Source: a virus. From it: a stretch of 29,974 bases of DNA. The notes beneath the pieces are model-generated. The model saw only the letters and a program-made list of their open reading frames with translations. It ran no database searches and was not told the DNA's origin. The position numbers and the translations under genes are program-made. Of this stretch, positions 12,843-19,718 are shown in pieces. The stretch spans positions 1 through 29,974 of the IMG/VR virus record IMGVR_UViG_3300042543_000417, one strand, 5' to 3'. Positions within the stretch are counted from its first letter, which is position 1, and each line of letters starts with the position of its first letter.

Positions 12843-13060
12843 GCTGTTACTTCTTCGAGAGTGTCTATCGCTTCAATGGCATTGATGGCGTCAGTATGCC
12901 CGTCGCAGTAGTCAGCACCTTCTTCGCATTTACACGGCAACTCTTCGATTACTGAGATGATGTATGTTCGCTCTGATGCTCTAACTTGAGCGATAATAGC
13001 GCACTGGCAGCCACCGTCCCAGCGCCCTACGCTTTGATTGCAAAACTCGTCGTGATTCAT
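12839..13060 (-). CDS. 73-aa Cys-rich paralogue of the 109-aa neighbour
   Basis: The ATG at 13060 was chosen for its ATGA overlap with the upstream stop; 12 extra codons upstream lie inside that gene. It starts MNHDEFCNQSVGRWDGGCQC and runs into AIIAQVRASER, then has PCKCEEGADYCDGHTDAINA. The first half repeats the HDExC plus CxCxIIAxVRxxER layout of the next gene. The second half has three Cys and one His that could form another zinc site. Confidence 0.7.
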   Translation of the reverse strand: MNHDEFCNQSVGRWDGGCQCAIIAQVRASERTYIISVIEELPCKCEEGADYCDGHTDAINAIEAIDTLEEVTA

Positions 13061-13395
13061 TCGGGCGCCCCGTGGCAGCAGTTGTTGTCCGGGCACATGT
13101 GTGCCTCGCGCCAGTGAACACCTTGCGGGCGATCATTCTTGGCAGCGTCCCACCCGGCCTTGAATCCCTCATTCCAGATTTCATGCTTGTAGCGCATCAT
13201 GAGCTCGTGTCCCTTGATGTACTCCTCGAGTTGCTCGTGCTCGTCAATTGCTGCAAGGTCAATGTCAACGTACTGCTCGTCTAGAGCTTGTACAGCTTGC
13301 CGGGCGATTCCGTCCCACGGCCCAAAAGCGTTGGTACGAAAGGCTTTTCTTAGCGCGTTCGCGACGATCTGCGCGCGGCGGTCATTGTCTATCAT
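13057..13395 (-). CDS. 112-aa helical protein with C-terminal Cys/His tail
   Basis: The ATG at 13395 has AAGGGG 6 nt upstream. Starts MIDNDRRAQIVANALRKAFR, a helical domain ending with IARQAVQALDEQYVD. It then has WNEGFKAGWDAAKNDRP, the GFxxGxxDAxKN box found in two neighbours, and ends CPDNNCCHGAPE, a potential metal-binding tail. It overlaps the upstream gene by 14 nt and the downstream gene by 4 nt. Function unknown. Confidence 0.7.
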   Translation of the reverse strand: MIDNDRRAQIVANALRKAFRTNAFGPWDGIARQAVQALDEQYVDIDLAAIDEHEQLEEYIKGHELMMRYKHEIWNEGFKAGWDAAKNDRPQGVHWREAHMCPDNNCCHGAPE

Positions 13396-13747
13396 CCGCG
13401 TCCCCTTCGAGAAGTTCGAGTACGTCCTCGAGTGTGATGCCATCGTGCCATGCAAGCTCGAGCTCAAGCGCGAGGTCAGCCTTGTACTCGCGGATGAGTT
13501 CGGCGCAGATTTCGCCCGCGTGAGGCCGCTGCTCTGTCTCATCGACGTACGCTGACCAGCGCAGAGGTGATTCGATCGGGTCGCCTGGCGCCGCGTGGCC
13601 AAGCGTCGAGGTGATGGTTGAGACAATGGACGGGGTCGATACGCGCGACTCGCCGGCGCCCCAGACCACGCCGGGCTTGCCCACCGGGTAGCTTACGCTT
13701 GACGAGCTGTAGCTTACCGACACCTTTGGCTTGTCTTTCTTTCCCAC
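13382..13747 (-). CDS. 121-aa hypothetical protein, first gene of the small-gene operon
   Basis: A GTG at 13747 with GAG 7-10 nt upstream. The N-terminus is basic then Ser/Val-rich (KVSVSYSSSSVSYPVGKPGV), probably disordered. The C-terminal half is acidic and helical (ICAELIREYKADLALELELA). It lies about 57 nt downstream of the predicted transcript start of the 13811-13839 promoter. No recognised domain. Confidence 0.65.
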   Translation of the reverse strand: MGKKDKPKVSVSYSSSSVSYPVGKPGVVWGAGESRVSTPSIVSTITSTLGHAAPGDPIESPLRWSAYVDETEQRPHAGEICAELIREYKADLALELELAWHDGITLEDVLELLEGDADDRQ

Positions 13748-13810
13748 GCGTTTCTCGTTTCGTCGTGGCCGTTGTCATTGACCATAATCGCGGCGGAAAA
13801 CTTAGGTTTG

Positions 13811-13839
13811 ATTATACTGCTCGGCACAGTTTATGTACA
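13811..13839 (-). promoter_or_regulatory. Near-consensus promoter of the ten-gene operon
   Basis: On the minus strand TGTACA (13839-13834), a 17-bp spacer, then a perfect TATAAT (13816-13811). The predicted start is near 13804. The -35 hexamer is the core of the palindrome TATGTACATA (13832-13841). That motif recurs in the intergenic region, so binding there would directly block the promoter. Confidence 0.7.
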
Positions 13840-13974
13840 TATGCAAATGCATGTTCTCGTGCTGCTTTGCACGCATTTCTCGCCTAGTTATTGTACAATC
13901 GACATGGCCCAAAAGCTCGCCCTTGCTCATTCCGTATACCGTTAACCTTAAGGGTGTACACCCAGGCATGTACA
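13832..13974. promoter_or_regulatory. Cluster of TGTACA palindromes, putative operators
   Basis: TATGTACATA (13832-13841), ATTGTACAAT (13890-13899) and GGGTGTACACCC (13952-13963) are perfect palindromes around GTAC, with a further ATGTACA at 13968-13974. TTGGTGTACACCAA, a 14-bp palindrome, lies inside the FmdB gene at 14177-14190. GTAC-centred dyads at irregular spacing between divergent transcription units suggest one dimeric regulator, or recombinase accessory sites. Confidence 0.5.
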
Positions 13975-14006
13975 AAAAGCATGGGAGCAAGGCCGGTTTT
14001 ATAGGT

Positions 14007-14037
14007 AAGTTAACGTACAAAGTTAGTACATTAACTT
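14007..14037. repeat. 31-bp inverted repeat, resolvase-subsite-like
   Basis: AAGTTAACGTAC (14007-14018) and GTACATTAACTT (14026-14037) are inverted 12-mers with one mismatch, separated by 7 bp. Serine resolvase res subsites and invertase hix sites also use imperfect 12-bp inverted half-sites, with overall lengths of about 25-34 bp. It ends 4 bp before the Shine-Dalgarno of the FmdB gene, whose downstream partner is a serine recombinase. An autoregulatory operator is the alternative. Confidence 0.5.
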
Positions 14038-14055
14038 CACGGGAGAAGGGTTTTC

Positions 14056-14235
14056 ATGCCGACTTATGACTATATCTGCCCGAACGGGCATCCCTATTCA
14101 GAGACGCGCTCAATGACCGCTTCTCAGGTCAAAGAGACCTGCCCAAAGCCCGACTGTAACCTACAACTCAGCCGCGTTTGGTGTACACCAACTATCACCT
14201 TCAAAGGGCGCGGCTTCTACTCGACTGGCGGATGA
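14056..14235 (+). CDS. FmdB-type zinc-ribbon protein
   Basis: 59 aa, ATG preceded by GGGAGAAGGG. It reads MPTYDYICPNGHPYSETRSM, then a CPKPDC pair, and ends FKGRGFYSTGG. The opening MPTYDYxC and closing FKGxGFY are hallmarks of the FmdB (CxxC_CXXC_SSSS) regulatory zinc-ribbon family, common in bacteria and in phages. Likely ligands are C8, H12, C29 and C34. The protein presumably binds DNA or a protein partner. Its TGA overlaps the recombinase ATG (ATGA), so the two are co-translated. This suggests it could act as a co-factor or directionality factor for the recombinase, which is inference. Confidence 0.85.
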   Translation: MPTYDYICPNGHPYSETRSMTASQVKETCPKPDCNLQLSRVWCTPTITFKGRGFYSTGG

Positions 14236-14981
14236 CGCACATGGCTGATGATCTGGCGCTTCTCTACGCTCGAGTATCCACGTCCATGCAGGTCGCCGAT
14301 GGCATGTCCCTCGACGCGCAGGAACGAGAGCTCGTTCGCGCCGCCGAACTCGCTGGGTACACGCGATGGGAGCTCATTCGCGAGGAAGGTCGTTCAGGTA
14401 AGTCGATCAGCGGCCGCCCCGCGATTCGAGCAGCCCTTGCCCGACTTGAAGCAGGGGACGCCGCGGCGCTCTTTGTCACGCGCATCGATCGCCTCGCCCG
14501 TTCCACGCGAGACTTTCTGCAGATCGTTGATTCCAGCGAAAAGCACAAATGGCGCTTGGTTCTGCTCGACCTTAACCTGGACACGTCATCCTACAGCTCA
14601 AGATTCGTGGTCACGATCATGAGCGCCCTTGCTGAGATGGAACGCGCCATCATCGCGGAACGCCAGAAGGACGTGCACAAGGAACGCCGTGAACGCGGGC
14701 AGCGCTGGGGTATTGACCTCGGCCCACAGCCAATGGTGCCCGTCACGGTTCGCGAGCGTATTCGCCGTGAACGCGAGGCAGGGATGAGCTACCTGCAGAT
14801 CGCGAAGCAACTCAACGCCGACGGAGTGCCAACTGCTCAAGGATCGAGCACATGGCACCCGTCAACGGTGCGTAAGATGTACATGTCGATGCTTCGCGAA
14901 GAGACAGCAGCAAACAACGACCAGCTAGCCCCGCTGCAAGATCTTGCAGACGAACTAGGGATTGATCTAAATGAGCTGTAG
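14232..14981 (+). CDS. Small serine recombinase (resolvase/invertase type)
   Basis: 249 aa from the ATG at 14232, which overlaps the FmdB stop; an ATG at 14241 is possible. The catalytic domain shows LYARVSTSMQ with R14 and nucleophile S16, GRSGKSISGRPAIRAAL (53-69) and FVTRIDRLARSTRDF (81-95) with the conserved DRLAR arginines. FVVTIMSALAEMERAIIAER then forms the long helix E. The C-terminal part has SYLQIAKQLNADGVPTAQG followed by WHPSTVRKM, the DNA-binding recombinase motif. It lacks the zinc ribbon and coiled coil of large serine integrases (usually over 450 aa). It may resolve, invert or integrate DNA. The inverted repeat at 14007-14037 is a candidate site. Confidence 0.9.
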   Translation: MTHMADDLALLYARVSTSMQVADGMSLDAQERELVRAAELAGYTRWELIREEGRSGKSISGRPAIRAALARLEAGDAAALFVTRIDRLARSTRDFLQIVDSSEKHKWRLVLLDLNLDTSSYSSRFVVTIMSALAEMERAIIAERQKDVHKERRERGQRWGIDLGPQPMVPVTVRERIRREREAGMSYLQIAKQLNADGVPTAQGSSTWHPSTVRKMYMSMLREETAANNDQLAPLQDLADELGIDLNEL

Positions 14982-15002
14982 TCTACCTAGCTTAGTTAGA
15001 CT
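14980..15002. terminator. Hairpin between convergent genes
   Basis: AGTCTA (14980-14985) and TAGACT (14997-15002) form a 6-bp stem in the 22-nt gap between the recombinase stop and a convergent gene. Weak stem and no U-tract; possible bidirectional terminator. Confidence 0.3.
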
Positions 15003-15003
15003 A

Positions 15004-15285
15004 TTAGTCAGAAAACTCGACACGACCGTCTGCGTCAGCCATTTTGTCCGTGTCAATTCCAAGCTCTTCCGACAGCTTAATAAGAACTCCGTAGACAGCC
15101 GCGTCCGCGCACTCCGATGGGGATGCCATGACCAGCGGCTTTTCATCTTCAGGATTATCCGCGGGGTGCCAGCTCAACCCGTCGCTCAGCGCTATCATCG
15201 CCTCTAGAATCCAGGCGTGCATGTCTCCAACGGAGACTGTGATGTAGTCATCATTCTCGTCTCCGTCATGAATCATGTTTTCCAT
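15004..15285 (-). CDS. 93-aa acidic hypothetical protein
   Basis: ATG at 15285 with AGGAAAG 3-4 nt upstream. It begins MENMIHDGDENDDYITVSVG and has a helical middle (MHAWILEAMIALSDGLSWHP) and an acidic end (DTDKMADADGRVEFSD). No cysteine pairs. It is the last gene of the primase-helicase transcript. Not recognised; perhaps a small replication accessory by position. Confidence 0.65.
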   Translation of the reverse strand: MENMIHDGDENDDYITVSVGDMHAWILEAMIALSDGLSWHPADNPEDEKPLVMASPSECADAAVYGVLIKLSEELGIDTDKMADADGRVEFSD

Positions 15286-15314
15286 TTTCTTTCCTACCCC
15301 TTCTTTATCTATAT

Positions 15315-15617
15315 CTATTCGCCAACAACAAATGAATGATCAGGACGTAGTGCAGTGTACGCCGCTTGAAAAAGTGAGTCCTGCGTCGCATGATCACCAG
15401 TGTTCGCGGCAAGCTCAGCAAGCTCATCGGCGATCATCTGGCTCATCGCACGCTCGCACTCTGCAGCCAGCCCAGCGATAAACGCGTCGTGATCATAAAG
15501 AAACCCGCCGGATGGATCATCAGCAGCAGCAAGCACCGGCTGCTGGAAGTATCCACGGATAACTTTTTCAAGTTCACCAGAACGATGACGCACCGCTTCG
15601 CTTGAATGAATAATCAT
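15315..15617 (-). CDS. 100-aa hypothetical helical protein
   Basis: The ATG at 15617 has AAGG 6 nt upstream; a GTG two codons earlier is possible. It begins MIIHSSEAVRHRSGELEKVI and contains AFIAGLAAECERAMSQMIAD, mainly amphipathic helices. It follows the primase-helicase with a 21-nt gap. The region 15286-15314 downstream is a pyrimidine-rich spacer with nothing evident. No family recognised. Confidence 0.6.
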   Translation of the reverse strand: MIIHSSEAVRHRSGELEKVIRGYFQQPVLAAADDPSGGFLYDHDAFIAGLAAECERAMSQMIADELAELAANTGDHATQDSLFQAAYTALRPDHSFVVGE

Positions 15618-15638
15618 AAGCACCTTTTCGTCGCCAGG

Positions 15639-18254
15639 TCACCGCGCAAAGCGCGTTGCCATTCCCCAGTCAACGTCGCCGCTTGACACCGCGCGTGGAA
15701 GCAACGACATGTTGCGAATCTCCGCGCGCGAGCCTAGCCCGTTAACTTCCATACCACGGTCTGCCATCTTGCGTTGGAACGCAATTTGTGTCATCGGACG
15801 CTCCCCTCGTTCTTCGCTCCACACTCGATACACGGCGTAGAGCGACTTAATAGGAATCGCGCCGCCCTCGGCTTCCTTAGTTTCTTCGCTAAGAAAGATG
15901 CCAATACGGTCCTCGTTCTTACGATAGATATCTGCCGCGTCGCTCACCGCGGTGCACCAGCCCAGCGCGTCGCGCGCACTCGAGCCGAGAAGCTTAATCG
16001 CGCCCTCGACCGCCCACGACAGCACAGCAGGCAGTGCGCCTTCGGGATCGAAGATGTACGACTTCAACTCAGGGTCAGGGTTTTCTGGCACATTTGTCAA
16101 TGGCACCGGGCGAATACGACGCCACATCGCGTCGTCCGAAATGATCGGACGGTGGTTAGTCGTTACCCAGAGCTTAGCGCGCGACTGAAACGTAAACGGC
16201 TTTTCACCTGGCGAACGCGCAGAGATTTCACTCGAGCCCGTAAGTTTCTTCACGCTGTTCTCCTTCATGCGCTCAGACTCGGGAAGCTCGTCGACCCAAA
16301 CCAAGCGGCGCCCGCGAAGCTCGGCCCAGTGATACAGATCACTGCCATGCGCCTGACCATCGCCCTGAGCAAGAATACTTGAATCAAGCGGCCACGCATA
16401 TTGCTGCGTGCCCAGGCACTTCACCAGCGCCTCAACGAGAGTATTTTTACCAGAGCCAGGAGGGCCGTAGACAAGAAACATGATGTCGTGTTTACGCGAA
16501 CCAGTCAGCGAATAGCCGGCGGCTCGCTGCAACCATTCTTGAAGTTCCTTGTCTCCGTTTGTCGCGAAGTCGATGAACTGGTCCCAACGCACGTTTCGCA
16601 TGCCCGGCGTGTAAGCAACCGGCGCCCGCCGCGTGATGTAAAGATCGGGTCGACCCTTGAGCAGCTCGCCTGAGCGAAGATCGATAACGCCGTTCGCGAC
16701 GCCGAGAAGATTTTCATCAGCATCCCAGTTCTCAACGCCGACGAGTATTCTCGGGTCGGACGTCGCGCTTTCGATTGCTCCGGCGATACGCGAATTTGAC
16801 TTTGACTGCGACGCCCAGCGAATAACTTCGCCTTGCTTCTCTGTGTCATCGTAGTGTACTACTTCGCTGGCAATGATCGGCGCGAGTTTCTTGGCAAGCT
16901 CACGCATTTCCAGATCTTCCACGTCAGGCTTCCAATACGCGCCATCCCAGTGGAACCAACCAAGACCCGGAGTATATCGAACCGCGGGCCCGAATGCGTC
17001 AACAATCCGTCGACCATTGCCAGTGTCAGTTAGCGTGCGCTTTCCAGGCTCTCCGCCTTCGTCTTCGCGTAGCGCATCGACGTCCTTTGGCACGTCGATG
17101 TTCATAAGATTTGCAGCCTCGGCGACAGAGTCGCCGTCCTCTATAGATGACGTAATTGCGCCGGCTATTGTTCCAGGCAGAGGTTGAACAACTCCAAGCA
17201 CTGGGCTAGGCGACGCCGCTCTCTTGCGAGACACTGGAACTGTTCTAGACTCATCCTGAGAGCGCTGCGCCCACTCTTGCAATCCTGGCCAGAGCTTCTC
17301 TGTCTTCGGATTGTCAATAACAAACTGAATCGCGCGGCGGACATGCATAAGCAAACCGCCCGCGCCTTCAAGCGGGAGCGGCGGGCGCACCTTCTCGGCG
17401 TTGAAGCGAATCATCATCGTCTCAACCGCAAGTCGACCAGCCTCGGTGTTGACAGGGAATTTGTTCGCAAGCGCGCATGTCATGGAGTAGATATCGACAG
17501 CACGCGAACCCTCGTCAATGCCTTCTTCGAGCAAGCGATCGACGTCAATGCGCTCTCCGCCAAAGTCAAGTGAATCAATCCAACCCCAGTCGCCTTCGCC
17601 CATTCCAGTGCCGGATGCTGACGAGCGCGCGCGCTTGCGCAAAGCCGAGAGCAGTTCTTCTGGCGCCTGTGCGATTTCGATTTCCCACGGAGCCTTACCT
17701 TCGACCCACTCATAGCAGTTGCCAGAGAAATGACGAGACGGCGCAATGAGCACGTAGCCGTTGTGCTTGATGTCGATTCCACCAAGCCCAGCCTTCTTCA
17801 GATTTCCGACCAGTGACTCAGACTCATCGCAGCGATAGAACAAGTGCCGCCCGCGCATCGTACGGCCACCGACAGAGTACTCGCCGGTGATCGCTTCGAC
17901 GGTAGCAGGCAGCGCGCCTTCAACAAGTTGCTCGAACTTCTCGAATGAGTCTGGCCCGCCCGAACGCGGGTCGATGTCGATGACGAAAAAGCCGGAAGGG
18001 CGGCAGTACACGCCGACGTTGGACTGCGGGTCAGAGGTGTACCACTGCGCGATCTGCTCGGCGTCAGTTGTCGCCTGTACGTTCCACTCGCTGATGCGCG
18101 GATGCTTGCCCACGTCTTTTGGCTCTGCGTGCGCGCCGCCGCATGTGCACCGCCCTCCGACAATTCCATAGCACGGCAGAATATGCCAGCCCTGGCTGGC
18201 GTACCACTGTGCCGCTGGCCCAAGTCGGCCGTCGGCCGCGTCCCAGGCGCTCAT
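15639..18254 (-). CDS. PrimPol / SF3 primase-helicase (D5/P4-like)
   Basis: 871 aa. It should make primers and unwind DNA at the phage fork. The N-terminal PrimPol domain has FFVIDIDPRSGG with catalytic Asp at about 93 and 95, GRHLFYR (135-141) and DIKHNGYVLIAPSRH (161-175). A middle linker is Ser/Pro-rich. The D5-type region starts near DENLLGVANGVIDLRSGELL (513-532). The SF3 ATPase has Walker A YGPPGSGKNT (596-605), Walker B LVWVDELPE (651-659), sensor WVTTNHRP (696-703) and the arginine motif WRRIRPVP (711-718). The ATG overlaps the stop of the small HTH gene upstream. Length and order fit phage/plasmid primases of the P4 type. Confidence 0.93.
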   Translation of the reverse strand: MSAWDAADGRLGPAAQWYASQGWHILPCYGIVGGRCTCGGAHAEPKDVGKHPRISEWNVQATTDAEQIAQWYTSDPQSNVGVYCRPSGFFVIDIDPRSGGPDSFEKFEQLVEGALPATVEAITGEYSVGGRTMRGRHLFYRCDESESLVGNLKKAGLGGIDIKHNGYVLIAPSRHFSGNCYEWVEGKAPWEIEIAQAPEELLSALRKRARSSASGTGMGEGDWGWIDSLDFGGERIDVDRLLEEGIDEGSRAVDIYSMTCALANKFPVNTEAGRLAVETMMIRFNAEKVRPPLPLEGAGGLLMHVRRAIQFVIDNPKTEKLWPGLQEWAQRSQDESRTVPVSRKRAASPSPVLGVVQPLPGTIAGAITSSIEDGDSVAEAANLMNIDVPKDVDALREDEGGEPGKRTLTDTGNGRRIVDAFGPAVRYTPGLGWFHWDGAYWKPDVEDLEMRELAKKLAPIIASEVVHYDDTEKQGEVIRWASQSKSNSRIAGAIESATSDPRILVGVENWDADENLLGVANGVIDLRSGELLKGRPDLYITRRAPVAYTPGMRNVRWDQFIDFATNGDKELQEWLQRAAGYSLTGSRKHDIMFLVYGPPGSGKNTLVEALVKCLGTQQYAWPLDSSILAQGDGQAHGSDLYHWAELRGRRLVWVDELPESERMKENSVKKLTGSSEISARSPGEKPFTFQSRAKLWVTTNHRPIISDDAMWRRIRPVPLTNVPENPDPELKSYIFDPEGALPAVLSWAVEGAIKLLGSSARDALGWCTAVSDAADIYRKNEDRIGIFLSEETKEAEGGAIPIKSLYAVYRVWSEERGERPMTQIAFQRKMADRGMEVNGLGSRAEIRNMSLLPRAVSSGDVDWGMATRFAR

Positions 18255-18475
18255 CGAGCAGAACCACTTGCACTAGCAAGTTGATCACTTGTGTGCAGTG
18301 ACATAAACCAGTCTTGCGCATCCTCCGGAAGTATGTAGACTCGTTCTCTGCCTGTCTCTGTAATAGTGCGCACGGCTGCCAAGTCGCCAGACTCAACGGC
18401 TCGAGCGACGGCTCGAGCTGGCAGGCCGTACATCATGGCCACACCGCGGATACTTAAGCGGCGTACGTTTTGCAT
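18251..18475 (-). CDS. Small HTH DNA-binding protein (excisionase/MerR-like)
   Basis: 74 aa, ATG with AGGGG 7 nt upstream. It reads MQNVRRLSIRGVAMMYGLPA, then ARAVARAVESGDLAAVRT and RVYILPEDAQDWF. The layout 'turn-on-a-helix, recognition helix, ESGDL, basic beta-hairpin, ILPEDAQDW' is the small winged HTH of excisionase/HTH_17 proteins. It is co-transcribed with the primase-helicase (ATGA overlap). It could regulate replication, load the primase at an origin in the adjacent non-coding region, or act as a directionality factor for the serine recombinase 3.5 kb away. The fold call is fairly sure; the role is not. Confidence 0.75.
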   Translation of the reverse strand: MQNVRRLSIRGVAMMYGLPARAVARAVESGDLAAVRTITETGRERVYILPEDAQDWFMSLHTSDQLASASGSAR

Positions 18476-18857
18476 ATTGTCACCCCTGAAAAGTGTTGCA
18501 GTCTATAGCTATAGGTCATGCGTCACGCTGTTGCGTAGGCGTCTTGATAGGAAGACGAACTTGTGTAATTTGCGCAATTTGTGACAGATGGACTGTATCC
18601 CATCGTTGCCGCAAAAATACACCCCGAAACGCCGTAGATTTTTATAAAGTTTTAGTCCGCGACTGCAAAGTCGTTGAGATGCAACAACTTCCTAAGCAAG
18701 ACTTGAAAGAGAATTATTTGTACATTGCTTTTGTACCTAAGCTTCATCTGGCGTAGAACTTGCGTCAAGCAACCGTCGCATGATTTTCTTGACCCTACAA
18801 TCTACCTATGGTGTATCCAACCGATCAGATCTAGCCGTATCCTGCCTTGGGAAAATC
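18476..18857. other. 382-bp divergent intergenic region, possible replication/control region
   Basis: Lies between the HTH/primase operon (minus) and the structural-side operon (plus). No convincing coding frame. It contains the perfect palindrome CTATAGCTATAG (18503-18514), which overlaps -10-like TATAGA/TATAGC on the minus strand, and the palindrome TTGCGCAA near 18570. It also has an AT-rich patch around 18648-18665 and a small hairpin CGACT-GCAA-AGTCG near 18661-18675 with a GNRA loop. A weak plus-strand promoter is possible (TTGACC at 18789-18794, 17 bp, TGTATC). By position it is a candidate origin. Confidence 0.45.
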
Positions 18858-19241
18858 ATGACCTTTTTTGATATCTCCGCCATCACAACCGTTGGCGCAG
18901 TGATTGGCGCTTTGGTAATTATCATCGGCGGGATTGTCGCCGTGTATAAAATTGCCAAGCGAGTCGAGGACGCCATCGGAGTCGACGAAAACGGTAAAAC
19001 CGTCAGTGATCGTCTCTCTCGAGTCGAGCATCAGCTTTGGCCTAACGGGGGAGACTCGCTCGCCGATCAGGTTAAAGATCTTGATACCTGCGCCAAAAAT
19101 ACATCTACCCAAGTCGAGCTGATTAGAGATCTTCTTGTCGGCATGGTCCACGGTCAGACTCAAGGTAGCGCTATGGGCAGAGCGTCGGGGGCCGCTTTTG
19201 GACTTGCCACGCCAAAGTACGGAAAGAAGACGCAAGACTAG
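18858..19241 (+). CDS. 127-aa membrane protein with coiled-coil, holin/DUF2746-like
   Basis: The ATG at 18858 has GGGA 6 nt upstream; an earlier ATG at 18780 would add a poorly coding 26 residues. It begins MTFFDISAITTVGAVIGALV and continues IIIGGIVAVYKIA, a single membrane helix at about 8-33. A charged helical region with SDRLSRVEHQLWPNGGDSLA and DQVKDLDT follows. The 'membrane helix, RVEHxLWPNGGxSLxD' layout recalls small actinophage membrane proteins annotated as holin-like or DUF2746. It ends basic (PKYGKKTQD). It may be a second lysis protein or a membrane-anchored virion factor. Confidence 0.7.
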   Translation: MTFFDISAITTVGAVIGALVIIIGGIVAVYKIAKRVEDAIGVDENGKTVSDRLSRVEHQLWPNGGDSLADQVKDLDTCAKNTSTQVELIRDLLVGMVHGQTQGSAMGRASGAAFGLATPKYGKKTQD

Positions 19242-19421
19242 CGCACGCTAGAGCAGTTTCGGTTTTACCTATAAGACGGCCATTTTCGACCATAAAAGTC
19301 TTCTTGTCTACGCTTTGGACAACATTCGTGTTCAATTTACTGGCCAAACACGAGCAACAAATCCCGTTACCTTCAAAGCAGTGCGCCTTTATCGGGGGTG
19401 CCCAACGGGAGGAAGATCGAT

Positions 19422-19718
19422 TTGTCGATCGCCGAACGCGCAGAGCGTATTCGCGAAGGATCAACATCTCCATTCCGCGGTCCAGGCCAGCCGTGCCCGA
19501 TCGCGCTTATTATGTCGCAAATGACGGAAGAAGATATCGAAACGCTTGAGCGAGAGCTATGGAGACCGCATACCGACCGCGGTCGACTTACAGCCCCAGA
19601 GCTCACTCAGATCTTAGAGGAGGAAGGCTACACTCTTTCCAAGATTGCAGTAGAGCGCCATCGCCGACAAGAGTGCCGATGCTTTAAGCGTCGCTCACAG
19701 GAGCCTTCCACATCATGA
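19422..19718 (+). CDS. 98-aa HTH-like DNA-binding protein
   Basis: A TTG at 19422 is chosen because GGGAGG lies 9 nt upstream; a GTG at 19398 would place that site inside the gene. It starts LSIAERAERIREGSTSPFRG, has ETLERELWRPHTDRGRLTAP, and ends with the putative HTH TQILEEEGYTLSKIAVERHR followed by RQECRCF. The ending 'xILxxxGYxxSxxAVxRHRRxxCRC' is one I recall from small actinophage DNA-binding proteins, sometimes beside terminase genes. It overlaps the metallophosphoesterase ATG by 4 nt. The 180 nt upstream hold no other gene. Confidence 0.65.
   Translation: MSIAERAERIREGSTSPFRGPGQPCPIALIMSQMTEEDIETLERELWRPHTDRGRLTAPELTQILEEEGYTLSKIAVERHRRQECRCFKRRSQEPSTS

Noticed and set aside
14232-14981. 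Large serine integrase with an adjacent attP
   Set aside because: The protein has only 249 residues and no zinc ribbon or coiled-coil domain, so resolvase/invertase type fits better; attP cannot be claimed from the inverted repeat alone.
18780-18857. N-terminal extension of the 127-aa membrane protein
   Set aside because: The extra 26 residues lie in a promoter-like region, and a Shine-Dalgarno is placed for the internal ATG.
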